Origin: FEB-10 sp963710645
Lineage (GTDB): Bacteria; Acidobacteriota; Thermoanaerobaculia; Thermoanaerobaculales; Sulfomarinibacteraceae
Direction of reading: 5' to 3'
Length of the DNA stretch: 64,000 bases
Assembly (NCBI GenBank): GCA_963710645.1
Contig: CAVQBD010000009.1
Coordinates: 868,001-932,000, forward strand
The notes under the pieces are model-generated. The model worked only from the letters and a program-made list of their open reading frames with translations. It made no database searches and was not told where the DNA came from. Position numbers and translations under genes: made by a program. Shown one piece after another: positions 15,540 to 23,935 of the stretch (its first letter is position 1; each line of letters begins with the position of its first letter).

Positions 15540-17983
15540 GACCAGCCCTCGGAAGCGGCTACGAAGTCTGCGATCAACTCCTCGACGGGTTGTTCGGCGG
15601 TCTCCACGATCCGGCCCAATTCGAGCCCGGCCTCGTCGAACACCAGGATGGTGGGAACCAGATCCACCACCGGATCTCCACCGAGATCGGCGACCACCTC
15701 GGGATCGTGGATCCGTTTGGTACGGTCAACCCCGACCATCACATGGGTGAAACGATCCCCACCCACATCGGAGAAGACCCGCTGGAGCCGAGGCACCTCG
15801 CGCTCGGAGTCCGAACACCATGTGGCGAGGATGGTGACGATGCGATAGCGACCCGCCGCCGCGGCCAGCCGGTCCACCGAGGCCGAATCCGGCAGATAGG
15901 CGGTCTGCTCCTCCACCCACCCGGGCAAGGCCTCGAGATCTCGCCAGGCCAGACGACCCACCAGCACAGGCGTCGGTGGCGGCGGTTCGGCCCCCGTGTA
16001 CCGATCCACACGAATGATCGTGTCCCCAACTTGGAGGCGTGTGAGCACATCTCGTCCCGCCACCACCTCTCCGAAGTTCGTGTAATGACCGGTGAGCCGG
16101 TCGGACGGCTGCAACATGAAGAAGAACTGACTGCCACCGGTCTGCGGACCGGAGGTCGCGATCCCTGCCCGCCATGAGTCAAAGGGGTGCATGCTCGGTT
16201 CGTCCGGGATGACGAAACCGGGGCCGCCCCAGCCATCTCCGCGCGGATCGCCGCCCTGAACCACGAAGTTGGGAACGACCCGATGGAAGACCAGGCCGTC
16301 GTAGAAGCCCTCCTCGGCCAGGCCCCAAACCTCCCTCGACGTGATCGGTGTGTGTTCGAGCTCGAGGCGAATCCTGACAGTGCCGCGCACCGTCACCAGA
16401 TCGAGCCATCGCGGCTCGGTTGTCCATGCCACCAGGTCCTGGTACCACTTGCCACCGTGCCGCGGTTCACCATCGTTGACGGTCGTCTTCAGACCGAGCT
16501 CGCGTGCGGCATTGACCACCATGGCCGCCACCATGCGGCTCGGATCCCGCTTCGCCATGTCCAGCACCACGCCCCGCCCATCCTCCGCAGACGCCTTCAA
16601 CGCCGCGGTCAGGGCCGCGGCCCTGGCATCACCTTCGTCGTCGGCGGACCATCGACTGAAGAGTTTGAGAGCGACTTGGGGATCTCCGAGCCTTGAATCA
16701 TCGGCCAATAAATCCACGCACTGTGCCCTCACCATGGGATCGGGATCGGATTGCAGGAGGCCCCACAGCGTGTCGCTACGGGCGACGGCTGCATCCTGAT
16801 CCAGCGATTCCAACCAGGCTAGCCGGACAACCGGCTCACGGTCAGCCAGGACACGTCGCTCCAGCTTGCCACCCGGCGGGTCCACGATGGCCGAGGTCCG
16901 CGCGGCAGCGCGCCGCCGCCAGAGTTCGCCGCCGTCGATCCAACCGCTTGCGATCTTGGTTGCCTCGGTGGCGTTCCGCCGTGCCAGGGCCACCAGTGCC
17001 TCGGACGCCGGCCACGGCTCTCCGGTGATGGCGATGCTTCGCAGCTTGGCGTCGTCACCGATCTCGGGATGGCTTCCCCCCACCGCCAGGGCAGTGACCG
17101 CCAGCTGACTCCTCATGGAGGTCCACAGCCCGGCCATTTCGGCGCCGGCAGCCTCCGGAATCGGAACCTCGGGGCGGGCCGCGAGAACCTGGCAGACCGC
17201 GGTCTGGACCCGCCAGTCGCCGTCGCTGACCGCTGTCAATATGACCTCGCGGTCGGCGGTGTTGACTGAACCACGGCGATAGCCCTCGATCGCGGTGGCA
17301 CGGATCACCGGCTCCGCGTCCACCGCCAATTGCCGCAGCCCCTCGCCACGTTGGGGACGTTCGCTTCGAGCCAACGTGGAGGCCGCCGCCCGTCGGAAGA
17401 CCGGATTGGTATGTTGTGCATACCGTGTCGCCTGCTCCTCCCACGGCCCATCACCAAGCCGCCACAGGTTGGCGATTCCTGTCTCCAGCACCGATGGGTC
17501 GCGCTCGGTCAGCAGGTGTTGCATGACCGTCTGATAGGCCGCCTCGCCGTGGTGAGAGGCTGCCCACATTGCGGCCTGTCGAACCAGCGGTGCCGGGTCG
17601 TTGAGGCCACGGGCCGCCACCGACAGCCCATCCGGCGCCATGCGACCGGCCGCGATCATGGTCTGGTACCTCACCCACGGGTCGCCATCGCGGGCGTACT
17701 CACCCACCAGCCGCAGCCGCGCCGCATCGGCCTCCGAAGCCAGGGCACGGGCCGCCAGTATGCGTGAAATGGGATAGGGGTCCTGCAGGATACCGGACGC
17801 CAGAGAGTTGGTCAGACCCTCGAAATCGATGGCGGCGAGCAAAGCAGCCTTTCGCACGGCGACATCGTCGGAGGTGGCGGAGACAACCACTGTGGCCACG
17901 GTGACCAGGCAGCCGGCAAGCAGAAGAGACCACCACCCCTTGCGAGCCCGTTCACCTCGACAACTCGGTACACCCATCATCAC
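15536..17983 (-). CDS. HEAT-repeat / cyclophilin peptidyl-prolyl isomerase / thioredoxin-like fusion, exported
   Basis: This 815-residue protein has an unusual domain order. A signal peptide or anchor (about 16-37, WWSLLLAGCLVTVATVVVS) is followed by HEAT-like helical repeats (about 45-500) with many Ala-rich DP/W-V-R motifs. A cyclophilin-type isomerase domain spans about 520-690 (FHRVVPNFVVQGGDPRGDG near 562-580, then GSQFFFMLQP and TNFGEVVAG). A thioredoxin-like tail (about 700-815) carries TILATWCSDSEREVPRL, where the CxxC site is reduced to a single Cys. The likely place is the periplasm, as a folding factor with a protein-binding scaffold. GTG 17983 overlaps the upstream stop; ATG 17980 is equally possible. 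It is coupled on both sides within the aroK operon. Confidence 0.85.
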   Translation of the reverse strand: MMMGVPSCRGERARKGWWSLLLAGCLVTVATVVVSATSDDVAVRKAALLAAIDFEGLTNSLASGILQDPYPISRILAARALASEADAARLRLVGEYARDGDPWVRYQTMIAAGRMAPDGLSVAARGLNDPAPLVRQAAMWAASHHGEAAYQTVMQHLLTERDPSVLETGIANLWRLGDGPWEEQATRYAQHTNPVFRRAAASTLARSERPQRGEGLRQLAVDAEPVIRATAIEGYRRGSVNTADREVILTAVSDGDWRVQTAVCQVLAARPEVPIPEAAGAEMAGLWTSMRSQLAVTALAVGGSHPEIGDDAKLRSIAITGEPWPASEALVALARRNATEATKIASGWIDGGELWRRRAAARTSAIVDPPGGKLERRVLADREPVVRLAWLESLDQDAAVARSDTLWGLLQSDPDPMVRAQCVDLLADDSRLGDPQVALKLFSRWSADDEGDARAAALTAALKASAEDGRGVVLDMAKRDPSRMVAAMVVNAARELGLKTTVNDGEPRHGGKWYQDLVAWTTEPRWLDLVTVRGTVRIRLELEHTPITSREVWGLAEEGFYDGLVFHRVVPNFVVQGGDPRGDGWGGPGFVIPDEPSMHPFDSWRAGIATSGPQTGGSQFFFMLQPSDRLTGHYTNFGEVVAGRDVLTRLQVGDTIIRVDRYTGAEPPPPTPVLVGRLAWRDLEALPGWVEEQTAYLPDSASVDRLAAAAGRYRIVTILATWCSDSEREVPRLQRVFSDVGGDRFTHVMVGVDRTKRIHDPEVVADLGGDPVVDLVPTILVFDEAGLELGRIVETAEQPVEELIADFVAASEGWS

Positions 17984-18735
17984 GCTCCGTACAAGAGTCG
18001 ATCTCCCAGAACCGGGGGAAGTCCAGCCTGCATGATCCGTCGGCGGGCCATGGCGGTGCGGTAGTTCACTCTGAAGATCTGAAATCGCGCTTGTTCCTCA
18101 TCATAAATGCAGTAGGCGGCCCGGGGGTCACGGTCCCGCGGCTGGCCCACCGAACCGGGGTTGATCAAATAACGGCTGCCCGCCTCGAGATCAATGGTCA
18201 CCCGCCGGCCGGCCAGGAGCTTCACTTCGAGAGAAGAAGGGTCGTCATCGTCGCCAAGGACAAACATCGATGGCACATGGGTGTGGCCGAAGAAAATCAC
18301 CCGATGACCGAGGGCAGCGAACGCCAGATTCGCATCGTAGGCCGAAAAGATATACGCGTCCTCGTCGATGGCCGAGCCATGACAGATCGCCAACTCCGGC
18401 GACACCTCCAACGGACCCACCGCGGTCTTTCGGAGGAATTCGAGGTTCTTCGGGTCGAGATTCTCCAGCGTCCACTCGGACGCCTCACGGGCATACCGGT
18501 TGAAGTACTCCGGGCTGTCCAGCCCAGAACACACGCGGTCGTGGTTGCCGCGCACCACAGTGGCGTGACGGCCCAGTCCCCGCAGCCATCCGACGACCTG
18601 ATTCGGGGACGCGCCATAGCCCACCGCGTCGCCGAGGAAGAGGACCCTGTCAAAGTCCTTGCGCCGGGCATGGGCGAGCACAGCGGTGAGTGCCTCCCAG
18701 TTGCTGTGGACATCGCTCAGGATCAGGTACCGCAC
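17980..18735 (-). CDS. Calcineurin-like metallophosphoesterase
   Basis: This 251-residue cytoplasmic protein has the complete metallophosphoesterase signature: SDVHSNWEAL (D-x-H), FLGDAVGYG (GD), VRGNHDRV (GNHD), AICHGSA and FFGHTHVP (GHTH), then INPGSVGQPRD. This places it in the YfcE/MJ0936-like group of small phosphodiesterases or protein phosphatases. The substrate is unknown. GTG 18735 lies inside the end of aroK (13-bp overlap), so its translation probably depends on aroK. The stop overlaps the start of the HEAT-cyclophilin gene. Nothing in the sequence suggests a functional link with shikimate metabolism beyond co-transcription. Confidence 0.9.
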   Translation of the reverse strand: MRYLILSDVHSNWEALTAVLAHARRKDFDRVLFLGDAVGYGASPNQVVGWLRGLGRHATVVRGNHDRVCSGLDSPEYFNRYAREASEWTLENLDPKNLEFLRKTAVGPLEVSPELAICHGSAIDEDAYIFSAYDANLAFAALGHRVIFFGHTHVPSMFVLGDDDDPSSLEVKLLAGRRVTIDLEAGSRYLINPGSVGQPRDRDPRAAYCIYDEEQARFQIFRVNYRTAMARRRIMQAGLPPVLGDRLLYGA

Positions 18736-19241
18736 GGCACTCCCACCACCAGACCGGCGATCTGCGCTGCCACCTCTTCCGGCGACTCGGACCCGTTGAG
18801 TGCGACCGCCAACGTGGCCTGCCCATAGTGCGGCCTTCGGTTGTCATACAGACGCCGTGCGGCTTCGGACCCGGTGAAGAGCGGCCGGCCGCCCGGGTCC
18901 GCTTCAAGCCGCCCTATCAGCACCGCCCAGGGCACATCCAAAAAGACCGAACAGCCACCGCCGGAGTGCATGATGTCACGGTTGACCGGATCGCAGAACG
19001 CGCCCCCGCCGGTGGCAACCACCGCATCACCCCCGCCGCCGGCGGATTCCAGGTTCTTCTTCTCCGCCTGACGGAAAACGTCTTCTCCCAAGGACTGAAA
19101 GACCTCCTGGATGGGCATTCCGAAACTGTCCTCCAATCGACCGTCGAGGTCGATGAAGGTCCGTTCCATTCGCCGGGCCAGCTCGCGGCCGACCGAAGTC
19201 TTACCGGCCCCCATGAATCCTACGAGGTAGATGTTGGGCAT
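18723..19241 (-). CDS. aroK: Shikimate kinase
   Basis: AroK phosphorylates shikimate at the 3-hydroxyl in aromatic amino acid synthesis. The 172-residue product is typical in length. It has the P-loop GFMGAGKTS (8-16), the shikimate-binding DLDGRLED, the VVATGGGAF Walker B-like loop and the lid Arg in NRRPHYGQA. The start ATG 19241 is preceded by no Shine-Dalgarno, but a TAAAAT hexamer ends 6 nt upstream, consistent with a leaderless message. It is the first gene of an operon with the metallophosphoesterase, the HEAT-cyclophilin fusion and the hydroxyacid dehydrogenase, all overlapping. Confidence 0.94.
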   Translation of the reverse strand: MPNIYLVGFMGAGKTSVGRELARRMERTFIDLDGRLEDSFGMPIQEVFQSLGEDVFRQAEKKNLESAGGGGDAVVATGGGAFCDPVNRDIMHSGGGCSVFLDVPWAVLIGRLEADPGGRPLFTGSEAARRLYDNRRPHYGQATLAVALNGSESPEEVAAQIAGLVVGVPCGT

Positions 19242-19247
19242 CCATCA

Positions 19248-19253
19248 ATTTTA
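19248..19253 (-). promoter_or_regulatory. -10-like hexamer of a leaderless aroK mRNA
   Basis: TAAAAT on the minus strand (5/6 to consensus) lies 6 nt before ATG 19241; no ribosome binding site and no good -35 are visible. Confidence 0.42.
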
Positions 19254-19284
19254 AGTGATCCGGAGCGATCTCGGTGAATGCCCA

Positions 19285-19337
19285 ATTCGCTCCGCGGATT
19301 GGGAGCTAATTTATTGAACTCGATGCGCGGAGCGAAT
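19285..19337. repeat. Inverted repeat, module E copy 2
   Basis: ATTCGCTCCGCG (19285-19296) is exactly complementary to CGCGGAGCGAAT (19326-19337) around 29 nt that include AATTTATTGAACTC. The same arms and a similar loop recur at 34971-35046. It lies between accC (3' end) and aroK (5' end) and could act as the accC terminator. Confidence 0.6.
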
Positions 19338-19362
19338 CGAGCAGACACCCAGACGATCCCTG

Positions 19363-20703
19363 CTATCCGAGGAACCTCTCCATGAAATGCGTACTGAGGT
19401 TCCCCGCCTGGAAGTCCGCATCCTCGAGAATCTTCAGGTGGAGGTCAATTGAGGACTTCACCCCTTCGATCCGGAACATCTGAAGCGCTCGCCGGCCCCT
19501 GACGATGGCCTCCTCCCGGTCACGGCCGTGCACCAGGAGCTTTGCCATCAGGCTGTCGTAGTAGGGAGGGATCGTGTAGCCGGCGTACAAATGGGTGTCG
19601 ACCCGGACCCCCGGGCCCGAAGGAAGGGCCAGGAAATCGATCCGACCGGGTGACGGAGCGAAGGTCACCGGGTCCTCCGCATTGATCCGGAACTCGATCG
19701 CGTGTCCTTTGGGCCGGGTCTGGCGCCGCTTCGGCAGGGACATGGGCTGGCCGGCGGCGATCAGGAACTGCTCCTTGACCAGGTCGATCCCGGTCACCAT
19801 CTCGGTCACCGGATGTTCCACCTGAATCCGGGTATTCATCTCCATAAAATAGAAGGTCCCATCCTCGGCGAGCAGGAATTCGACGGTTCCGGCATTGGTG
19901 TACTTCGCGGCCCGTGCCGCCGCCACGGCCGCGGAGCCCATTTCGGTGCGCAGGTCCGCATCGAGGGCCACCGACGGCGCTTCCTCGATGATTTTCTGGT
20001 GACGCCGTTGGATCGAACACTCCCGTTCCCCGAGGTGAACGACGCGGCCCTTGTTGTCCGCCATCACCTGGAACTCGATGTGGCGGGGCCGTTCGAGGTA
20101 TTTCTCGAGGTACACCGTGGCGTCGCCAAAGGCGACTTCGGCCTCGTTGCGCGCCGTATCGTAAGCGGTGCTGAGTTCGGCGTCATCGAAGGCGAGCCGC
20201 ATGCCACGTCCACCACCCCCGGCCGAGGCCTTGAGAATCACCGGGTAGCCCACCTCCCGCGCCAGATCAAGGGCCGCTTCGCTGCTCGTCAGCGCGCCTT
20301 CTGATCCCGGCAGGATCGGCACCTCTGCACCGGCCATGGTGCGCCGGGCCTCCGACTTGTTGCCCATCAGACGCATGGCGTCGGGTGACGGACCCACAAA
20401 GGTCAGACCGCACTCGGCGGTGACCTCGGCAAAATGGGGATTCTCGGCGAGGAATCCGTAGCCGGGATGGATGGCCTCTGAATCGGTGATCTTGGCGGCC
20501 GAGATCACGGCGGTGACATTGAGATAGGAATCGCTGGACGCCGGTGGACCGATACACACCGATTCGTCTGCAAGCCGGACGTGGAGGCAGTCGCTGTCGG
20601 CCTCCGAGTGGACCGCGACGGTTGCGATGCCCAACTCGCGGCAGGCGGCGATGATCCGGACGGCGATCTCGCCACGATTGGCGATCAGAACTTTCGAAAA
20701 CAT
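19363..20703 (-). CDS. accC: Acetyl-CoA carboxylase biotin carboxylase subunit
   Basis: AccC carboxylates biotin on BCCP using ATP and bicarbonate, the first half-reaction of malonyl-CoA synthesis. The 446-residue product matches the family length. It shows the N-terminal FSKVLIANRGEIAVRI, the ATP-grasp glycine loop KASAGGGGRGMR, the ERPRHIEFQV strand, GERECSIQRRHQK and MEMNTRIQVEHPVTEM with the catalytic Arg. ATG 20703 follows the accB stop by one base, so the two form a unit. The genes for the carboxyltransferase subunits (accA, accD) are not here. No irregularities were seen. Confidence 0.97.
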   Translation of the reverse strand: MFSKVLIANRGEIAVRIIAACRELGIATVAVHSEADSDCLHVRLADESVCIGPPASSDSYLNVTAVISAAKITDSEAIHPGYGFLAENPHFAEVTAECGLTFVGPSPDAMRLMGNKSEARRTMAGAEVPILPGSEGALTSSEAALDLAREVGYPVILKASAGGGGRGMRLAFDDAELSTAYDTARNEAEVAFGDATVYLEKYLERPRHIEFQVMADNKGRVVHLGERECSIQRRHQKIIEEAPSVALDADLRTEMGSAAVAAARAAKYTNAGTVEFLLAEDGTFYFMEMNTRIQVEHPVTEMVTGIDLVKEQFLIAAGQPMSLPKRRQTRPKGHAIEFRINAEDPVTFAPSPGRIDFLALPSGPGVRVDTHLYAGYTIPPYYDSLMAKLLVHGRDREEAIVRGRRALQMFRIEGVKSSIDLHLKILEDADFQAGNLSTHFMERFLG

Positions 20704-20704
20704 C

Positions 20705-21163
<459 letters not shown>

Positions 21164-21176
21164 TTAACCGTCCACC

Positions 21177-21530
21177 TCAGACGAATTCGGAGTAAAGGCG
21201 CGAACCGGTGAGCCGGCTCAACAACCGCCCCTTGCCCACCAGGGCGCTACGATCCAGCACCAACACCAGGAAGTAGCCGGCGGCGAGGCTGGTCAGAATC
21301 ACGGCCGCATCCTCAGCATAGATCGAGAGCTGCTGCAGCTCACCGTGGTCGAATTCACGCTCGGTCCGCTCCACCTCGGCGACGATGGCGGCAAACTCGG
21401 TGCCCAGCGCCTCCAAAGAGGCGTCCTGGGGCGCCAAGACCACCGGTATGCCATCGGGATCCACAATGGCAGCCCCCCGGGAACCGGGACACCTCTCCAC
21501 CAGGTTGATCATCTCCTGTTCGAAGTTCAC
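21177..21530 (-). CDS. Roadblock/LC7-like small protein
   Basis: This 117-residue soluble protein resembles roadblock/LC7 (MglB-type) proteins. The pattern helix, then GAAIVDPDGIPVVLAPQ, a long helix (LEALGTEFAAIVAEVERT), a strand (LSIYAEDAAVILTSL) and YFLVLVLDRSALVGKGR matches the alpha-beta-beta-alpha-beta fold. Such proteins act as dimeric GAPs or scaffolds for small Ras-like GTPases in polarity and motility, but no GTPase gene is adjacent. GTG 21530 overlaps the stop of the upstream TPR gene, and accB follows 13 bp downstream. The family call is by pattern only. Confidence 0.6.
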   Translation of the reverse strand: MNFEQEMINLVERCPGSRGAAIVDPDGIPVVLAPQDASLEALGTEFAAIVAEVERTEREFDHGELQQLSIYAEDAAVILTSLAAGYFLVLVLDRSALVGKGRLLSRLTGSRLYSEFV

Positions 21531-23092
21531 GTCGAATGCCTCTCCGAAGCCAGTCTAATGGTGTCGAGCCAGCCCCGCAACGCCGCGACCTTCGCGCCGG
21601 TCACGTCGATCTGGTCCGCACCGGACCCCGACTGCAGTCCACGAAGCATTTCGCTGGCCTCAGCGTTCGACGGATTTTGCTCGATCAGGCGCTCGAGAGT
21701 GGCTCGGGCGAGGCCTTTGTCGCCCTGTTCCAAGGCCAGCTTTGCCAGGGTCAGCGTGGGCAGGGGCACGTCGCTGGCGGTCACCGATCCGCTCTCGTCA
21801 TCCTCGTCTTCCGAGGGACGGTCGAAATGTGCGATGGCCTCGGGGATCAGCACCTCCTCGGCGTCATCCACCGCCTCGAAAGCCGCTTTGGCCCCGGCGT
21901 CGGTCGGCACGCTCTCGTCCTCGAATTCTCTGGACGAAATGTCGAAATCCGCGATGGCTTCGGGAACGAGCGGAGGCTCTGTTACGTCGACCACCTCCGG
22001 CGGTTGGTCGACCGAATCCTCGCCGCTATCGGCTTCGGCCAAGGCTGGCTCCACTGAGGCGTCGAACGTGGCGATCTCGGAGTCCGCCTCGGTGGGTTCC
22101 ACCGCGTCATCGTCGTTCCTCATATCCGCCCATGACTCGAACTCCGGCTCTTCAGCGGCGACAGGGACGGGATCGAGGTCGGGCTCGGCAATCTCGGGCA
22201 CCGGGAGATCGTCTTCGAAGTCGGCGTCGATCATCACCTCTTCCGCCGGCGATTTCTCCTCGCCGGGGACGTCATGATCCACCGCCGCTGGAGGCTCCAC
22301 GCGCAGCAGGGCGCCGCCATCATCGTCCTCCATATCGGCCCACGACTCGAACTCGTCCTCGTCCTCGTCCTCGGCAAAAGGCTCTTCCCCAAAGGGTCCA
22401 TCCAACGCGGGTTCGACTGCGCTACCGTCCAGCCCGACCGGATCGTCTTCGGCGTCGCCGCCGGCAGCGACCTCGTCGAACAGCTCATCAGCGACAACGG
22501 CCTCCACTTCGATCTCGGCTCTCGGGGGATCGGCAGCGGCGAATACGTCGGCCTGGGTCGCCGCCCAGTCGTCCGAGGCCCCGATCTCGTCCGCAAAAGG
22601 ATCTTCCGCGGACAGAATGATGACCTCCGCCGGTGGTCGCGGAACCGGGATGGCCCGGGCCGCGCGCGCCTCTTCAGCCGCCATTTCGTCGGCGATTTGT
22701 TTTTCGGCATCGGCCAGCTTGGCGGCCACGTCATCATCACCCGGGGCGGCGTCACCCAGTGCCGTCAAAATCTCCACTGCATCAGACCAGCGCTCGTCGG
22801 CGAAGGCCGCATCGGCCACCGCGCGGGCCGCCTCCACATTCCCGGTATCCAGTGTGTGGGCGCGGGCGAAGGCCTCCACGGCACCGGCCGAGTCTTGAAT
22901 GTCAGAGAGGGCGCGGCCAAGAACCACCCACGCCGCCGCGTACCTGGGATGGACCTCGAGGCCGCGGCGCAGAATCGCCACAGCCTCCTCGGCTTCACCC
23001 TCCCGGCGCAGCAGCTCGGCAAGTTGATTGAAGACCCGCGAGGACGGGTCCTCGCGGAGCTGGTAGCGGAGCTGGTCGATGCGGTAGTTCAT
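21527..23092 (-). CDS. TPR-repeat protein with a long acidic low-complexity region
   Basis: The product is about 521 residues. The N-terminal third (about 5-150) is a set of tetratricopeptide helices (VFNQLAELLRREGEAEEAV, AAWVVLGRALSDIQDSAGAV). The middle (about 160-430) is very acidic and repetitive, with recurring FESWADM, AIADFD/AIAHFD and DDD motifs. The C-terminus (about 430-520) returns to a TPR-like helix pair (LAKLALEQGDKGLARATLERL) and a DVTGAKVAALRGWL motif. No signal peptide is seen. ATG 23092 is preferred because TATAGT ends 8 nt upstream; TTG 23101 overlaps that hexamer. It is coupled to the roadblock-like gene. Such TPR plus roadblock pairs next to accBC suggest a conserved but uncharacterised unit. 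Confidence 0.75.
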   Translation of the reverse strand: MNYRIDQLRYQLREDPSSRVFNQLAELLRREGEAEEAVAILRRGLEVHPRYAAAWVVLGRALSDIQDSAGAVEAFARAHTLDTGNVEAARAVADAAFADERWSDAVEILTALGDAAPGDDDVAAKLADAEKQIADEMAAEEARAARAIPVPRPPAEVIILSAEDPFADEIGASDDWAATQADVFAAADPPRAEIEVEAVVADELFDEVAAGGDAEDDPVGLDGSAVEPALDGPFGEEPFAEDEDEDEFESWADMEDDDGGALLRVEPPAAVDHDVPGEEKSPAEEVMIDADFEDDLPVPEIAEPDLDPVPVAAEEPEFESWADMRNDDDAVEPTEADSEIATFDASVEPALAEADSGEDSVDQPPEVVDVTEPPLVPEAIADFDISSREFEDESVPTDAGAKAAFEAVDDAEEVLIPEAIAHFDRPSEDEDDESGSVTASDVPLPTLTLAKLALEQGDKGLARATLERLIEQNPSNAEASEMLRGLQSGSGADQIDVTGAKVAALRGWLDTIRLASERHST

Positions 23093-23150
23093 CGCGTTCA
23101 ACTATACCGAAACGCAACCGAATGATCAGTGTGGATCGCCACAGGGGGAA

Positions 23151-23344
23151 GTTAAACGTTGAACGTTAAACGTTAAACGTTCCCCCACCCACCCGGAGCG
23201 GGTAGGGCGCGATGGGCGGGCGTGCCGTCTCTGACGATTGTTGGGAACCAAGGTCTGGCAAGTCGCATGCCGGGAGAGTCCCAACAATCGTCAAGAGGGG
23301 GCAACCTCGGGGAGCGCCATGGGGAGAGGGACGCGATGAAGGAA
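23151..23344 (+). repeat. Composite repeat unit 1 of 3 (heptanucleotide array, C-rich spacer, module A)
   Basis: Array 23151-23181 is GTTAAAC, GTTGAAC, GTTAAAC, GTTAAAC, GTT. Module A hairpin 23224-23302 has the constant arm GCCGTCTCTGAC, the variable stem GATTGTTGGG/CCCAACAATC and a loop of about 32 nt. The unit is 194 nt and repeats directly downstream. Confidence 0.85.
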
Positions 23345-23535
23345 GTTAAACGTTGAACGTTAAACGTTAAACGTTCCCCCGCCCACCCGGAGCGGGCAGG
23401 GCGCGTTGAGCGGGCGTGCCGTCTCTGACGATGTTGGGTCGAGGTCGACCAGGCCGCGTGCCGCGACGAGTCCCAAACATCGTCAGAGGGGGCAACCTCG
23501 GGGAGCGCCATGGGGAGAGGGACGCGATGAAGGAA
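23345..23535 (+). repeat. Composite repeat unit 2 of 3
   Basis: It has the same array (23345-23375) and flanks as unit 1. The hairpin 23418-23493 has a different stem core, GATGTTGGG/CCCAAACATC, and a different loop. The unit length is 191 nt. Confidence 0.85.
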
Positions 23536-23683
23536 GTTAAACGTTGAACGTTAAACGTTAAACGTTCCCCCACCCACCCGGAGCGGGCAGGGCGCGATGG
23601 GCGGGCGTGCCGGGTATGACGTTGTGCGGTCAACAGGTGACGAGTCGTTGCAGCGGTAGAGGCGCACAACGTCAATACCGGGC
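23536..23683 (+). repeat. Composite repeat unit 3 of 3
   Basis: The same array lies at 23536-23566. The hairpin 23609-23683 has arms GCCGGGTATGAC / GTCAATACCGGGC and core GTTGTGCG/CGCACAAC. Here even bases constant in the other copies have changed on both sides so that pairing is kept. Confidence 0.85.
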
Positions 23684-23792
23684 AACCTCGGGGAGCGCCA
23701 TGGGGACATGGGCGCGATGGAAAACGAAGCTCGATCGCACGCCGCTGTCCCTTCGTCGTGCCCCGGCTCTCAACGCGCTCCCCGTCGAGGAT

Positions 23793-23863
23793 GCCAGGCA
23801 CGCCGATTCGCCTCAACGAAACGAATCGCTTCGTCGGCTTTGACGAATCGGGAGCCAGGCACC
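23793..23863 (+). repeat. Hairpin module B copy 2
   Basis: GCCAGGCACGCCGATTCG and CGAATCGGGAGCCAGGCA pair around a loop of about 32 nt. It follows module A unit 3 by about 110 nt, as in the composites at 40 and 57 kb. The gap 23093-23935 holds only these repeats and the terminator. Confidence 0.75.
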
Positions 23864-23887
23864 TCCGAGGAACGCGCCCCCGGCGAC

Positions 23888-23912
23888 AAAAAAACCGGGC
23901 CCGAAGGCCCGG
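23888..23912 (-). terminator. Rho-independent terminator of the pil operon
   Basis: On the minus strand CCGGGCC, tetraloop TTCG, GGCCCGG and then seven T residues. It sits 24-48 nt after the stop of the TIG lipoprotein gene, a textbook intrinsic terminator. Confidence 0.9.
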
Positions 23913-23935
23913 CTGGTCTGGTGGTTATGGGTTGG

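Noticed and set aside
23151..23683. CRISPR array
   Set aside because: Units of about 190 nt with hairpins and no regular short repeats and spacers of 30-40 nt; no cas genes nearby.
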